DNA of 14,530 nt from Actinomycetota bacterium (GTDB taxonomy: Bacteria; Actinomycetota; Actinomycetes; Streptosporangiales; Streptosporangiaceae): contig PMST01000337.1 of the NCBI GenBank assembly GCA_003168295.1, positions 166 to 14,695 of the forward strand, written 5' to 3'. Of this stretch, positions 7,778 to 14,426 are shown in pieces (the stretch's first letter is position 1; each line of letters opens with the position of its first letter). The notes beneath the pieces were generated by a model. The model was not told the origin of the DNA, made no database searches, and was given only the letters and a program-made list of their open reading frames with translations. Made by a program: the position numbers and the translations under genes.

Positions 7778-8899
7778 TCACCCGGCGGCTTCGCGGCAGG
7801 CCCGGTAGAAAGCGCTCCAGTCTTCACGCTCCCGGACCACGGTCTCCAGGTACTCCTGCCACACCGCCCGGTCCGAGACGGGATCTTGGACCACGGCACC
7901 GGTGATGCCGCCGGCGATGTCGGCGGGACGCAGCACGCCATCACCGAAGTGCGCGGCCAGGGCGAGGCCGCTGGTGATCACGGAGATCGCCTCGGCGGTG
8001 GACAGGGTCGCGCTCGGCGACTTGACCTTGGCGCGGCCGTCTTCGGTGACGCCCTGGCGCAGCTCGCGGAAGACGATGACGACGCGCTTGATCTCCTCGG
8101 CTCCGTGCGGGACATCCGGCAGGCCGATCGAGCGGCCGAGCTGGGCGACCCGGCGGGTGACGATGTCCACCTCCTGCTCGGCGGAGGCCGGTACCGGGAG
8201 TACTACGGTGTTGAACCGCCGGCGCAGCGCGCTGGACAGCTCGTTGACGCCGCGGTCCCGGTCGTTGGCGGTGGCGATGACGTTGAAGCCCCTGACCGCC
8301 TGCAGCTCGCCTTCGAGCTCCGGGATCGGCAGCGTCTTCTCGGACAAGATGGTGATCAGCGCGTCCTGCACGTCCGAGGGCATCCGGGTCAGCTCCTCGA
8401 CCCGCGCGATCTGGCCGCCGGCCATCGCGCGCATCACCGGACTGGGTACCATCGCGGCCCGTGACGGTCCCTCGGCGATCAGCCGAGCGTAGTTCCAGCC
8501 GTACCTGACCGCTTCCTCCGCGGTCCCCGCGGTGCCCTGCACCATCAGGGTCGAGTCGCCCGACACCGCCGCGGCCAGATGCTCGGACAGCCACGTCTTC
8601 GCCGTCCCCGGCACGCCGAGCAGCAGCAGGGCCCGGTCCGTGGCCAGCGTGGCCACGGCGACCTCGATGAGGCGGCGTGAGCCCACGTACTTCGGCGTGA
8701 TCTCGGTACCGTCGTCGGCGCGGCCGCCCAGCAGGTAGGTGGTCACCGCCCAGGGCGACAGCCGCCAGCCCGGCGGCCGCGGCCGGTCGTCGGTGACGGC
8801 CAGCACGGACAACTCGGCCTGGTACTCCTGCTCCGCGTGCGGACGCAGGACCGCTTCGGTTCCACGGTCCCCGGGGTTCTCAGCCGTGGCTGTGGTCAA
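7778..8899 (-). CDS. MoxR-type AAA+ ATPase
   Basis: 373 aa. Walker A GVPGTAKT is at residues 95-102 and a Walker-B-like strand IARVEELTR at 164-172, with Glu168-Glu169 where most AAA+ proteins have Asp-Glu. Sensor-1 lies in NVIATANDRDRG (206-217) and the arginine-finger region in ALRRRFN (224-230). Residues ~265-340 form the lid. MoxR ATPases form rings that remodel or load cofactors into client proteins together with VWA proteins (RavA-ViaA, NorQ-NorD, CoxD-CoxE), and the VWA gene here is two genes downstream. The TTG start at 8899 is supported by AAGGAG 7 nt upstream; it overlaps the preceding gene by 20 bp. The client protein is unknown. Confidence 0.93.
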   Translation of the reverse strand: MTTATAENPGDRGTEAVLRPHAEQEYQAELSVLAVTDDRPRPPGWRLSPWAVTTYLLGGRADDGTEITPKYVGSRRLIEVAVATLATDRALLLLGVPGTAKTWLSEHLAAAVSGDSTLMVQGTAGTAEEAVRYGWNYARLIAEGPSRAAMVPSPVMRAMAGGQIARVEELTRMPSDVQDALITILSEKTLPIPELEGELQAVRGFNVIATANDRDRGVNELSSALRRRFNTVVLPVPASAEQEVDIVTRRVAQLGRSIGLPDVPHGAEEIKRVVIVFRELRQGVTEDGRAKVKSPSATLSTAEAISVITSGLALAAHFGDGVLRPADIAGGITGAVVQDPVSDRAVWQEYLETVVREREDWSAFYRACREAAG

Positions 8900-10262
8900 C
8901 GTCCAGCTCCTTCAGCATGTCGTAGCGAAACCGCAGCACCCTGATCGCGGCCCGGACGGCCAGCGGCGCGCCGGGCTCCGGCCCGGCCAGAACATCCGGT
9001 GCGCCGAGGGCCGGGTCGGCCCGGCGGGCCAGCCGGCTCAGGGCCAGGTTCTCGGCGGGCGTAGCCGGGGGCCGCCCGGTGAGGGCCTCGCTGATCAGCG
9101 CGGCCGCCCAGTCCTGGTTCCGCTGTGCGATCGCGGCCCGTGACCAGCCGACGAACAGCACCGGTGCCCAGTCACCTGACGGTACGGCGAGGATGGCGGC
9201 CGGCCCAAGCGCAAATGCGTCCGTCCAGGTGGGCAGCGGGGTCCGGGCGACCACCTCGAGCATGAGGCGAGTCCGGTCGGCGAGCTGCGAGCGTCCCGCA
9301 GCAGGCCCGGGGGCAATGCCGTCCCGCCGCATCGAAGCGTCGCACTCGGCCAGAGGGCTGGCGATCAGGCGGGGACCTCGGGGTCCTGCTTCGAGGCGCA
9401 GGCCACGCAGGCCGCGTCCGGCCATCCGCCGCCCGAGGGCCGATCCGGGCAGGCTGGCCAGCAGGTACGCGGCCCGGCTGCGCACCTCGTCGGCGCGGTC
9501 GCTGAGCGCGGCTTCGAGCAGCGGTTCATCCGCGGGGCGCAGAGCCGGGCCGGCGGCCAGGGCTGACAGGAACATGGCCCGCTCCGCTGCGCCTGCCGCG
9601 TCCCAGCCGGCGGTGATCATATCCCGGGCGCGGCCGGGATCGGCGGCGCGGAGGGCGGTCAGATAGGCACGCCGCTGGCCGGCGTCACCCAGCCGCCAGG
9701 CGTCGTCGCCGGCCGGGGTGTCCGCCGCCGCGAACGTCCACTCCGCGTTGAGTCCGGCCAGCCACCGGGCCCGCGGGCCGCCGGCCGCGGCCGCCAGGCG
9801 CTGCAACTCAGGATCCGCCGGCGAGACCCGCCGGGCCCGGTCAAGCAACCCGGGCAGCAGCTGGGCCGGAACCCGCAAGCCGCGGGCCACCGCCGCGGCG
9901 AGCCATTCGGTCAGCAGGTCAGGATTCTCTCCGCGGAGCATCCAGGCCAGGCGGTCGCCGGCGGCCGGGCTCACGAGGGGCCGCGGATCCGGCCCGGCCG
10001 CCGGCAGCGGCTCGGCGTGCCCGGCCGGCCTGCCTGCCCGCCGGGCGGCCGTCAGCAACACGGCCTGATCGAGCAGCGTCTCGGCCGGATCAAGCAGCAC
10101 CGACGCCTGGTCGGGAGGGCTGCTCTGGGTGAACTTGGCTGCGCCGTGGTCATCGGTTGCGAGGTTGTCCGTGGCGGGCCAGCCAGGAATCCGGACCGGG
10201 GGAACCGGGGCCCGTTCTGTGCCGATAAGACTCGCGGTGACCAGGTCCTGCCACGCGCTCAC
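8880..10262 (-). CDS. DUF5691-type protein of the MoxR-VWA operon
   Basis: 460 aa from the GTG at 10262, giving the family-like N-terminus VSAWQDLVTASLIGTERAPVP. The open frame extends 21 codons further upstream, but that part lies over the preceding gene and lacks family character. The protein is Ala/Leu/Arg-rich and helical; stretches such as LLEAALSDRADEVRSRAAYLLASLP and AYLTALRAADPGRARDMI look like HEAT-type repeats, pointing to a scaffold or adaptor. There is no catalytic motif, signal peptide or membrane segment. GTGA overlap with the upstream gene and a 20-bp overlap with the MoxR gene suggest coupled translation and fixed stoichiometry. The DUF assignment comes from remembered family sequence and gene order. 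Confidence 0.85.
   Translation of the reverse strand: MSAWQDLVTASLIGTERAPVPPVRIPGWPATDNLATDDHGAAKFTQSSPPDQASVLLDPAETLLDQAVLLTAARRAGRPAGHAEPLPAAGPDPRPLVSPAAGDRLAWMLRGENPDLLTEWLAAAVARGLRVPAQLLPGLLDRARRVSPADPELQRLAAAAGGPRARWLAGLNAEWTFAAADTPAGDDAWRLGDAGQRRAYLTALRAADPGRARDMITAGWDAAGAAERAMFLSALAAGPALRPADEPLLEAALSDRADEVRSRAAYLLASLPGSALGRRMAGRGLRGLRLEAGPRGPRLIASPLAECDASMRRDGIAPGPAAGRSQLADRTRLMLEVVARTPLPTWTDAFALGPAAILAVPSGDWAPVLFVGWSRAAIAQRNQDWAAALISEALTGRPPATPAENLALSRLARRADPALGAPDVLAGPEPGAPLAVRAAIRVLRFRYDMLKELDVDHSHG
8907..8912 (-). promoter_or_regulatory. Ribosome binding site deciding the TTG start of the MoxR gene
   Basis: Minus-strand AAGGAG, 7 nt before the TTG at 8899, lying inside the end of the DUF5691 gene. 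No ATG or GTG with comparable spacing is nearby, so TTG is the best start. Confidence 0.6.
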
Positions 10263-11227
10263 AGCGGTACCGCCATCCCGCCCTCGTCCCAGGCGGTCAG
10301 CGGCCACAGGCCGCGCGGCGTCCACTCGCCCGCCACCGTCAGCGGGCGGCCGCCGGAGAGCGCGAACAGGGTCCAGCAGTCGCCCGCGCCCGGGTGCAGC
10401 GGCAGGGCGTCGCCGCTCGCATCGAACAGGCAGGGGCCCGGCGACCGGGCGGGGGTCGCGGTCAGGACGGCGGGCCAGCTGTCCAGCCAGGGATCCTCAC
10501 CGAGCGCCTTGGCCCACGAGGCCAGCAGCTCCGCCACCCCCTGCACCCCCTGCACCCCGTTTACCTCCTCGCCGGGAGGCGGGTCCGGCCGGAACTTATC
10601 GCGGGAGGTCGCGACGAGCGCGCGCATCGGGATGGCGGCCGGGTAGAAGACCAGCTCCGCGTCGGCCCCGGTGCCGACGGTGAGCGAGTCGTCCAGCGAC
10701 TGCCCGGCGGCGGCGAAGCTGAGCACGAGCGCGTACCGGCCGCTGGTGCGGCCGCGCAGCCACACCCGGCGGACCCGTAGCCGCTCCTGGTCGAGATCCC
10801 GCTGGGCCAGCACCTGCCAGTGGTCCCTGACCGGTCGGCCGGCGGCCAGCACGTCGGCCTGGCGGACGGTAAACCCGATCCGGGACCGGACGGTGTCGCG
10901 GAGAGGCGCCGGCAGCGCGGCCTGCTCGCGATAGGCGACGGCGAGCAGGCGGAGCAGCGCGTACTCCTCCAGCAGCCTGCCCTCCCAGCCGGGACCCGAA
11001 TGCGGTACCGCGGCGAGCGCGCGCAGGCGCTCGGCCAGGCCAGGCGCCTGCGCGTCGACCATCCGGGCGGCGATGTCGTCCCAGTGCCGGTAGCCGGCCT
11101 GCTGGCTGGCGGCGAGGCCCTGGCGGACCTGATCGCACAGCCACCGGTCGAGTTCGGCCAGGCCGCTCGCGACCCGCGCCTCGCGTTGCGGTGTTGGCCC
11201 GCGGCGGCGGTCCCAGTGTTCGGCCAC
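10259..11227 (-). CDS. C-terminal part of a SWIM zinc-finger family protein, SWIM domain missing
   Basis: 322 aa. RVASGLAELDRWLCDQVRQGLA, ARMVDAQAPGLAERLRAL, RSRIGFT, RRVWLRGRTSGRYALVLSF and AELVFYPAAIPMRALV match the C-terminal region of the SWIM protein that usually heads MoxR-DUF5682-VWA operons. The usual N-terminus, with a CxC...CxH SWIM finger (CSCPSRKFPCKHALGL-type), is absent: upstream of the GTG at 11227 the frame reads only three codons before a TAG, and transposon debris begins. So the gene appears 5'-truncated by roughly 100-150 residues (estimate from memory of family length). A TAGTGT box exactly 6 nt before the GTG could still drive a leaderless shortened product. It overlaps the next gene by GTGA. 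Confidence 0.8.
   Translation of the reverse strand: MAEHWDRRRGPTPQREARVASGLAELDRWLCDQVRQGLAASQQAGYRHWDDIAARMVDAQAPGLAERLRALAAVPHSGPGWEGRLLEEYALLRLLAVAYREQAALPAPLRDTVRSRIGFTVRQADVLAAGRPVRDHWQVLAQRDLDQERLRVRRVWLRGRTSGRYALVLSFAAAGQSLDDSLTVGTGADAELVFYPAAIPMRALVATSRDKFRPDPPPGEEVNGVQGVQGVAELLASWAKALGEDPWLDSWPAVLTATPARSPGPCLFDASGDALPLHPGAGDCWTLFALSGGRPLTVAGEWTPRGLWPLTAWDEGGMAVPL
10535..10558. repeat. 9-bp in-frame tandem repeat
   Basis: Two perfect copies of CACCCCCTG plus six bases of a third, inside the SWIM-family gene. On the coding strand it gives GVQGVQGV, between the FYPAAIPMRAL region and ELLASWAKAL. The unit is a multiple of three, so copy-number changes would keep the frame. It looks like slippage in a surface loop. 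Confidence 0.6.
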
Positions 11228-11239
11228 TATCGAACACTA
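11228..11239 (-). promoter_or_regulatory. Leaderless-type -10 box at the head of the five-gene operon
   Basis: Minus-strand TAGTGT (11239-11234), 6 nt, GTG (11227-11225). The same TAGTGT-N6-start layout occurs at 11340-11352 and 14427-14439. No convincing -35 and no Shine-Dalgarno sequence. If functional it would transcribe the truncated SWIM-family gene and the operon behind it. Confidence 0.4.
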
Positions 11240-11270
11240 GCGCGGCGTCAGGTCATCAGGATCGCGGCGT

Positions 11271-11309
11271 GGAGACCCCGGTCTCCAGGCCGAGGCGGAA
11301 ACTCCGCTT
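11271..11309. repeat. Two adjacent palindromes in the transposon-remnant left flank
   Basis: GGAGACC-CC-GGTCTCC (11271-11286) is a perfect 7-bp inverted repeat. Six nt later AGGCGGA-AAC-TCCGCTT (11293-11309) forms a 7-bp stem with one G:T pair and a 3-nt loop. They lie upstream of the broken tnpB and downstream of the SWIM-gene break. IS200/IS605 elements carry subterminal hairpins bound by the Y1 transposase, so these may be the left-end hairpins of the dead element; a terminator is the alternative. Confidence 0.4.
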
Positions 11310-11339
11310 CACCTCCCCGGAAATGTCGGCGATACCCGA

Positions 11340-11345
11340 TAGTGT
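11340..11345 (+). promoter_or_regulatory. Leaderless-type -10 box of the broken tnpB
   Basis: TAGTGT followed by 6 nt (GTTCGC) and the ATG at 11352; no Shine-Dalgarno sequence. Confidence 0.4.
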
Positions 11346-11351
11346 GTTCGC

Positions 11352-11510
11352 ATGTCCCGATACCGGCTCCTCCCCACCCCCGCCCAGAAAGCGGTGCTGT
11401 GGGACCACTGCGCCCAGACCCGGTACGTGTGGAACCTCGCCGTCGAACAGCACTCCCACTAGCACCCCGGCCGCAAGGCCGCCCCGGGTTACCTGGAGCA
11501 GTGCCGACTC
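11352..11510 (+). pseudogene. tnpB N-terminal fragment (IS605-type), broken
   Basis: ATG at 11352 starts MSRYRLLPTPAQKAVL, then HCAQTRYVWNLAVEQHSH and a TAG at 11460-11462. Reading through in the same frame gives HPGRKAAPGYLEQCR, which continues the family sequence, so the TAG is a nonsense mutation inside a real tnpB start. Homology fades after about 11505 and the RuvC domain is absent. The N-terminus differs from the intact tnpB at 12054 (MKVTRIAYSRQLN), so this is a separate, older element. The stretch from here to 11646 has no other gene; it becomes AT-richer from about 11560. Confidence 0.75.
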
Positions 11511-11646
11511 TCCCATGAGTTCTCGTCGGTTAGCCGCTCCGGCACGGACATAGCGGGCGACGTCTCGCGGTTAGATTTACTTGGGAGACGGAGGAGCATG
11601 CGACTGGTGCTTAATTTCCTAGCCACATCTACGCTAGCTATGCGCT

Positions 11647-12057
11647 ATGGGTAGTTTTTATCGGATCGGTGAGTTCGCCGCGCAGGTCACGGCGATGAGC
11701 CAGTTCTGCCTCGCCCGGGGCTTGGCGGTGGACGAGGTGATCCAGGAGACCGGCGGCGGGATGAACCTGCGGCGCCGCAAGTTCCTGACGCTGATGGACG
11801 ACATCGACCGGGGCCAGGTCGCCACCCTGGTCGTCGCGCACAAGGATCGGCTGGCCCGGTTCGGGTTCGACTACCTGGAACACGTCGCCGCCAGGGGCGG
11901 CTGCGAGATCATCGTGGCGAACCAGGAATCGCTGTCCCCCCAACAGGAACTGATCGAAGACCTGCTGGCGATCGTGCACACGTTCTCCTGCCGCCTGGAC
12001 GGGCTGCGACGGTACGAGAAGACGCTGAGGGACGAGTTGCCAGGCGGCCCGTCGTGA
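11647..12057 (+). CDS. tnpA: IS607-type serine recombinase TnpA, internally deleted
   Basis: 136 aa; full-length relatives are about 190-210 aa. It begins normally (MGSFYRIGEFAA, the first helix of the MerR-like HTH) but jumps straight to QVTAMSQFCLARGLAVDE, which in relatives follows the catalytic YxRVSS segment. So about 65-70 residues, most of the HTH and the active-site serine, appear lost in frame. The rest of the catalytic core remains: GGGMNLRRRKF, LVVAHKDRLARFGFDYLE (the conserved Arg residues), EIIVANQESLSPQQELIEDLLAIVHTFSCRL and RRYEKTL. No Shine-Dalgarno sequence is visible. Overlaps tnpB by GTGA. It cannot form the serine-DNA linkage as written, so it is predicted inactive. The deletion is inferred from remembered family sequence. 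Confidence 0.85.
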   Translation: MGSFYRIGEFAAQVTAMSQFCLARGLAVDEVIQETGGGMNLRRRKFLTLMDDIDRGQVATLVVAHKDRLARFGFDYLEHVAARGGCEIIVANQESLSPQQELIEDLLAIVHTFSCRLDGLRRYEKTLRDELPGGPS

Positions 12058-13460
12058 AGGTCACCCGTATTGCGTACTCCCGGCAGCTGAACAAGGGGAA
12101 ACTCGCCGAGCTGGCAGAGCAGGCCGGGCGCCTCGGGCGGGTCCGGGCGGAGGTATGGCAGCGGTACGGGTCCGTCGCCGGCGCGGGGCTGACGGACCGG
12201 CAGGTCCGAGACGCGTGGCTGGCGGACGGTCACACTGAGTTTGGGGTTCTCGCGAACGCGTGGAAGGAAACCGTCCGCGACGCGATGGCTGATATCCGGG
12301 CGTGCCGCGAGGCGGCGGCGGTCAAGGTCCGCCGCGCCATCTTCCGCCGGACCAGCGATGAGGCCGAACGGAAACGGTTGTGCGCCGCGCTGAAAGCCGG
12401 CACGTGGGCCGCCGACCCGTACCTGTCGAGGATGATGCGCAAACACTGGCGGCGCGGCCACAGCCACGTGATGAACCAGATCATTATCCGCGCCGACAAC
12501 GTACGCACCTTCACCCTCGCTGAGGGCGGCGACGTGTGGCTGGCTGTCCCCGGGCTGCTTCCCCGGCAGACCGTCAAGGTCCCGTTGAACACCACCGTCG
12601 CACCGTCCGGGACCTTGCGGGTGATCCTGCGCGACAGCCGGGTCGAGGTGCACTACCAGGTCCGCGGGGCCGCGCTGAAATCCTCCAGGCGACCGCACGG
12701 TGACCGGAGCATCGGCGTGGACAAGGGTTTCACCGAGGTGCTGACCGATTCTGACGGTGACCGTCACGGCCTGGGGCTGGGTGTGCTGCTGGCGGCGGAG
12801 TCGGACCGGCTAAAGGTCAAGAACCGGCGGCGGGCGAAGATCCGCGCTGTCGCGGCCAGGGCCGCGAAACGCGGTGACAACGCGAAAGCAGACCGGATCC
12901 GCCGGAACAACCTCGGCACCGTCAAGAAAACCCGCGTGCGCCGTAGGTTCGAGGCGCTGGTGCGGACAGTCACGTACGAAGCGGTCCACGCGGTGACGGA
13001 CAAGGCTGCGACGGTGGTCGCGGAGGACCTGGCCCGGCCGTTCGCCGGGCGGAACTTCGGGAAGAACATGAACCGCCGTCTCACGCTCTGGACCAAAGGG
13101 CTGACGGCGCAAGCATTGCAAAGCGTGTCGGAGCGCAGAGGTTCTGCGCTCGTGCTGGTCAACGCGGCCTACACCTCACAAACCGATCCCTCTACGGGCA
13201 CCCTGGGTGTCCGGAAGGGGGACCGGCTTCACTGCCCCGGCGGGGTTGTGTGGGACGCCGACCATGCCGCTGCGATAACCATCCTGCACAGGGCAAGTGA
13301 CCCCGACATCACCCTGCACACCCCGCATTGGCGGGTCAAGCAGATCCTGCAGGAACGGACCGATCGCCACCGGGCCAGACTGCCGGCCCAGGACTCCAGC
13401 CCAGCAGCCAGGGGCGGAGAGCGAAATATCCTGAAATGCTCAGCAATGAGCAATGAATAG
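12054..13460 (+). CDS. tnpB: TnpB, RNA-guided RuvC-like endonuclease of IS607 element
   Basis: 468 aa. RuvC triad: Asp223 in SIGVDKGFTEV, Glu324 in VVAEDLARPF, Asp403 in VWDADHAAAITIL. In well-studied TnpBs the last motif is followed by Asn (DxNAA); here it is DHAAA. The four-Cys zinc ribbon expected between Glu324 and Asp403 is not recognisable: SQTDPSTGTLGVRKGDRLHC leaves one Cys (about residue 394). The N-terminus MKVTRIAYSRQLNKGK and the basic linker (about 245-290) match IS607-type actinobacterial TnpB. TnpB proteins cut DNA guided by an omega-RNA from the element's right end and help keep the element at its site. GTG start overlaps the tnpA stop. The reading frame is intact, so it may outlive the broken tnpA. 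Confidence 0.9.
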   Translation: MKVTRIAYSRQLNKGKLAELAEQAGRLGRVRAEVWQRYGSVAGAGLTDRQVRDAWLADGHTEFGVLANAWKETVRDAMADIRACREAAAVKVRRAIFRRTSDEAERKRLCAALKAGTWAADPYLSRMMRKHWRRGHSHVMNQIIIRADNVRTFTLAEGGDVWLAVPGLLPRQTVKVPLNTTVAPSGTLRVILRDSRVEVHYQVRGAALKSSRRPHGDRSIGVDKGFTEVLTDSDGDRHGLGLGVLLAAESDRLKVKNRRRAKIRAVAARAAKRGDNAKADRIRRNNLGTVKKTRVRRRFEALVRTVTYEAVHAVTDKAATVVAEDLARPFAGRNFGKNMNRRLTLWTKGLTAQALQSVSERRGSALVLVNAAYTSQTDPSTGTLGVRKGDRLHCPGGVVWDADHAAAITILHRASDPDITLHTPHWRVKQILQERTDRHRARLPAQDSSPAARGGERNILKCSAMSNE

Positions 13461-13469
13461 GAAGCAGGC
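13300..13469 (+). ncRNA. Possible omega-RNA (reRNA) region at the element's right end
   Basis: In TnpB elements the guide RNA spans the 3' end of tnpB and the right end, with the guide taken from flanking DNA. Here that region would include the end of tnpB and the stem TGCTC-AGCAAT-GAGCA (13437-13452). If the element ends near 13460-13469, the guide would copy the start of the oxidoreductase gene. Position is by analogy; the scaffold was not folded. Confidence 0.25.
13459..13464 (+). promoter_or_regulatory. Ribosome binding site of the oxidoreductase, overlapping the tnpB stop
   Basis: AGGAAG, 5 nt before the ATG at 13470. Its first two bases are the last two of the tnpB stop TAG (13458-13460). 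This spacing favours the first ATG over the one at 13476. Confidence 0.6.
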
Positions 13470-14390
13470 ATGCTCATGAAGGCAGTGCGATTCGAGGAGT
13501 ACGGCGGAGTTGACGTCCTGAAGGTGGCGGACGTGTCCACGCCGGAGCCAGGGCCGGGCCAGGTGCTGGTCCACGTTAAGGCGGCCGGTATCAACCCGGG
13601 CGAGGCCAAGATCCGCGATGGCTTGCTGCACTCCAGGTGGCCTGCCACGTTTCCTTCGGGTCAGGGCAGCGACCTGGCCGGCCTGGTGGCGAAGACCGGT
13701 CCCGGCGTGACCGGCTTCTCCGCCGGTGACGAAGTGATCGGCTACACGGACAACCGCGCCAGTCAGGCCGAGTACGTGGTGGTCGAGGCGCAGAACCTGA
13801 CGGCCAAGCCGGCCGGCCTGCCCTGGGAGGTCGCCGGGGCGCTGTTCGTGGCCGGGGCTACCGCGTACGCTGCGGTGCGGGCGGTCACGCTGACCGAGGG
13901 CGATACCGTGGTGGTCTCCGGCGCGGCCGGCGGGGTCGGTTCCATCGCCGTCCAGCTGGCCAGGCTGGCCGGCGCGACCGTGGTCGGGCTGGCCAGCGAG
14001 GTGCACCACGACTGGCTGACCGGACACGGGGTGATCCCCGTGACCTACGGCGACGGGGTAGCCGACCGGATCCGGCAGGTCACCGGCAAGGTGGACGCGT
14101 TCATCGACACCGTCGGCGGGGACTACATCGAGCTCGCGCTCTCCCTTGGCGTGGAGCCTTCCCGGATCGACACGATCGCCAGGTTCGACGCGGTGGAGAA
14201 GTACGGGGTCAAGGCCGAGGGCAACGCGGCCGGCGCCAGCGCCAGCGTGCTGGCCGAGCTCGCCGGGCTGATCGTGGACGGCAAGCTGGAGGTCCCGATC
14301 GCCGGGACGTTCCCGCTGAGCCAGGTCCAGGAGGCCTATCGCCTGCTTGAGCAGGGCCATATCGGCGGCAAGGTCGTCCTCATTCCGTAA
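13470..14390 (+). CDS. NADP-dependent quinone oxidoreductase-like MDR protein
   Basis: 306 aa, cytosolic. GroES-like N-terminal domain (MKAVRFEEYGG, then VKAAGINPGEAKIRDG at 37-51 and GSDLAGLV) and a Rossmann domain with the NADP-binding GAAGGVGS at 151-158. The ending FPLSQVQEAYRLLEQGHIGGKVVLIP is typical. There are no Cys residues, so no zinc sites: it belongs to the quinone-oxidoreductase (zeta-crystallin-like) branch of the MDR superfamily, which reduces quinones or activated alkenes with NADPH. The exact substrate cannot be read. Full length. The start is 9 nt past the tnpB stop with almost no room for its own promoter, so it may depend on transcription from the insertion element or use a promoter inside tnpB. 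Confidence 0.9.
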   Translation: MLMKAVRFEEYGGVDVLKVADVSTPEPGPGQVLVHVKAAGINPGEAKIRDGLLHSRWPATFPSGQGSDLAGLVAKTGPGVTGFSAGDEVIGYTDNRASQAEYVVVEAQNLTAKPAGLPWEVAGALFVAGATAYAAVRAVTLTEGDTVVVSGAAGGVGSIAVQLARLAGATVVGLASEVHHDWLTGHGVIPVTYGDGVADRIRQVTGKVDAFIDTVGGDYIELALSLGVEPSRIDTIARFDAVEKYGVKAEGNAAGASASVLAELAGLIVDGKLEVPIAGTFPLSQVQEAYRLLEQGHIGGKVVLIP

Positions 14391-14426
14391 CGGCACAGCG
14401 CGCCCACTCGGCGCCCGGCGAGCGCG

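Larger units (their letters stand above)
11560..13465 (+). mobile_element. IS607-family insertion sequence (tnpA-tnpB); ends approximate
   Basis: Contains overlapping tnpA (serine recombinase type) and tnpB, the IS607 arrangement. The left end is placed at the AT-richer stretch from about 11560, which holds CTAGC-N9-GCTAG (11619-11637); the right end is placed at or just beyond the tnpB stop, near TGCTC-N6-GAGCA (13437-13452). IS607 elements have no long terminal inverted repeats and usually no target duplication, so exact ends cannot be read from one copy. Probably non-autonomous because tnpA is damaged. Confidence 0.65.

Noticed and set aside
7771..7944. N-terminal extension of the DUF5682 gene to 7944
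   Set aside because: The extra 58 codons lie over the ATPase 3' end and have no family similarity; a GTG at 7770 with GGAG upstream fits the family start.
10263..10325. N-terminal extension of the DUF5691 gene to 10325
   Set aside because: Lies over the end of the preceding gene; GTGA coupling and the family-like VSAWQDLV start favour 10262.
10535..10558. CRISPR-like or regulatory meaning of the CACCCCCTG repeat
   Set aside because: Only two full 9-bp units without spacers, in frame inside a coding gene; simple slippage explains it.
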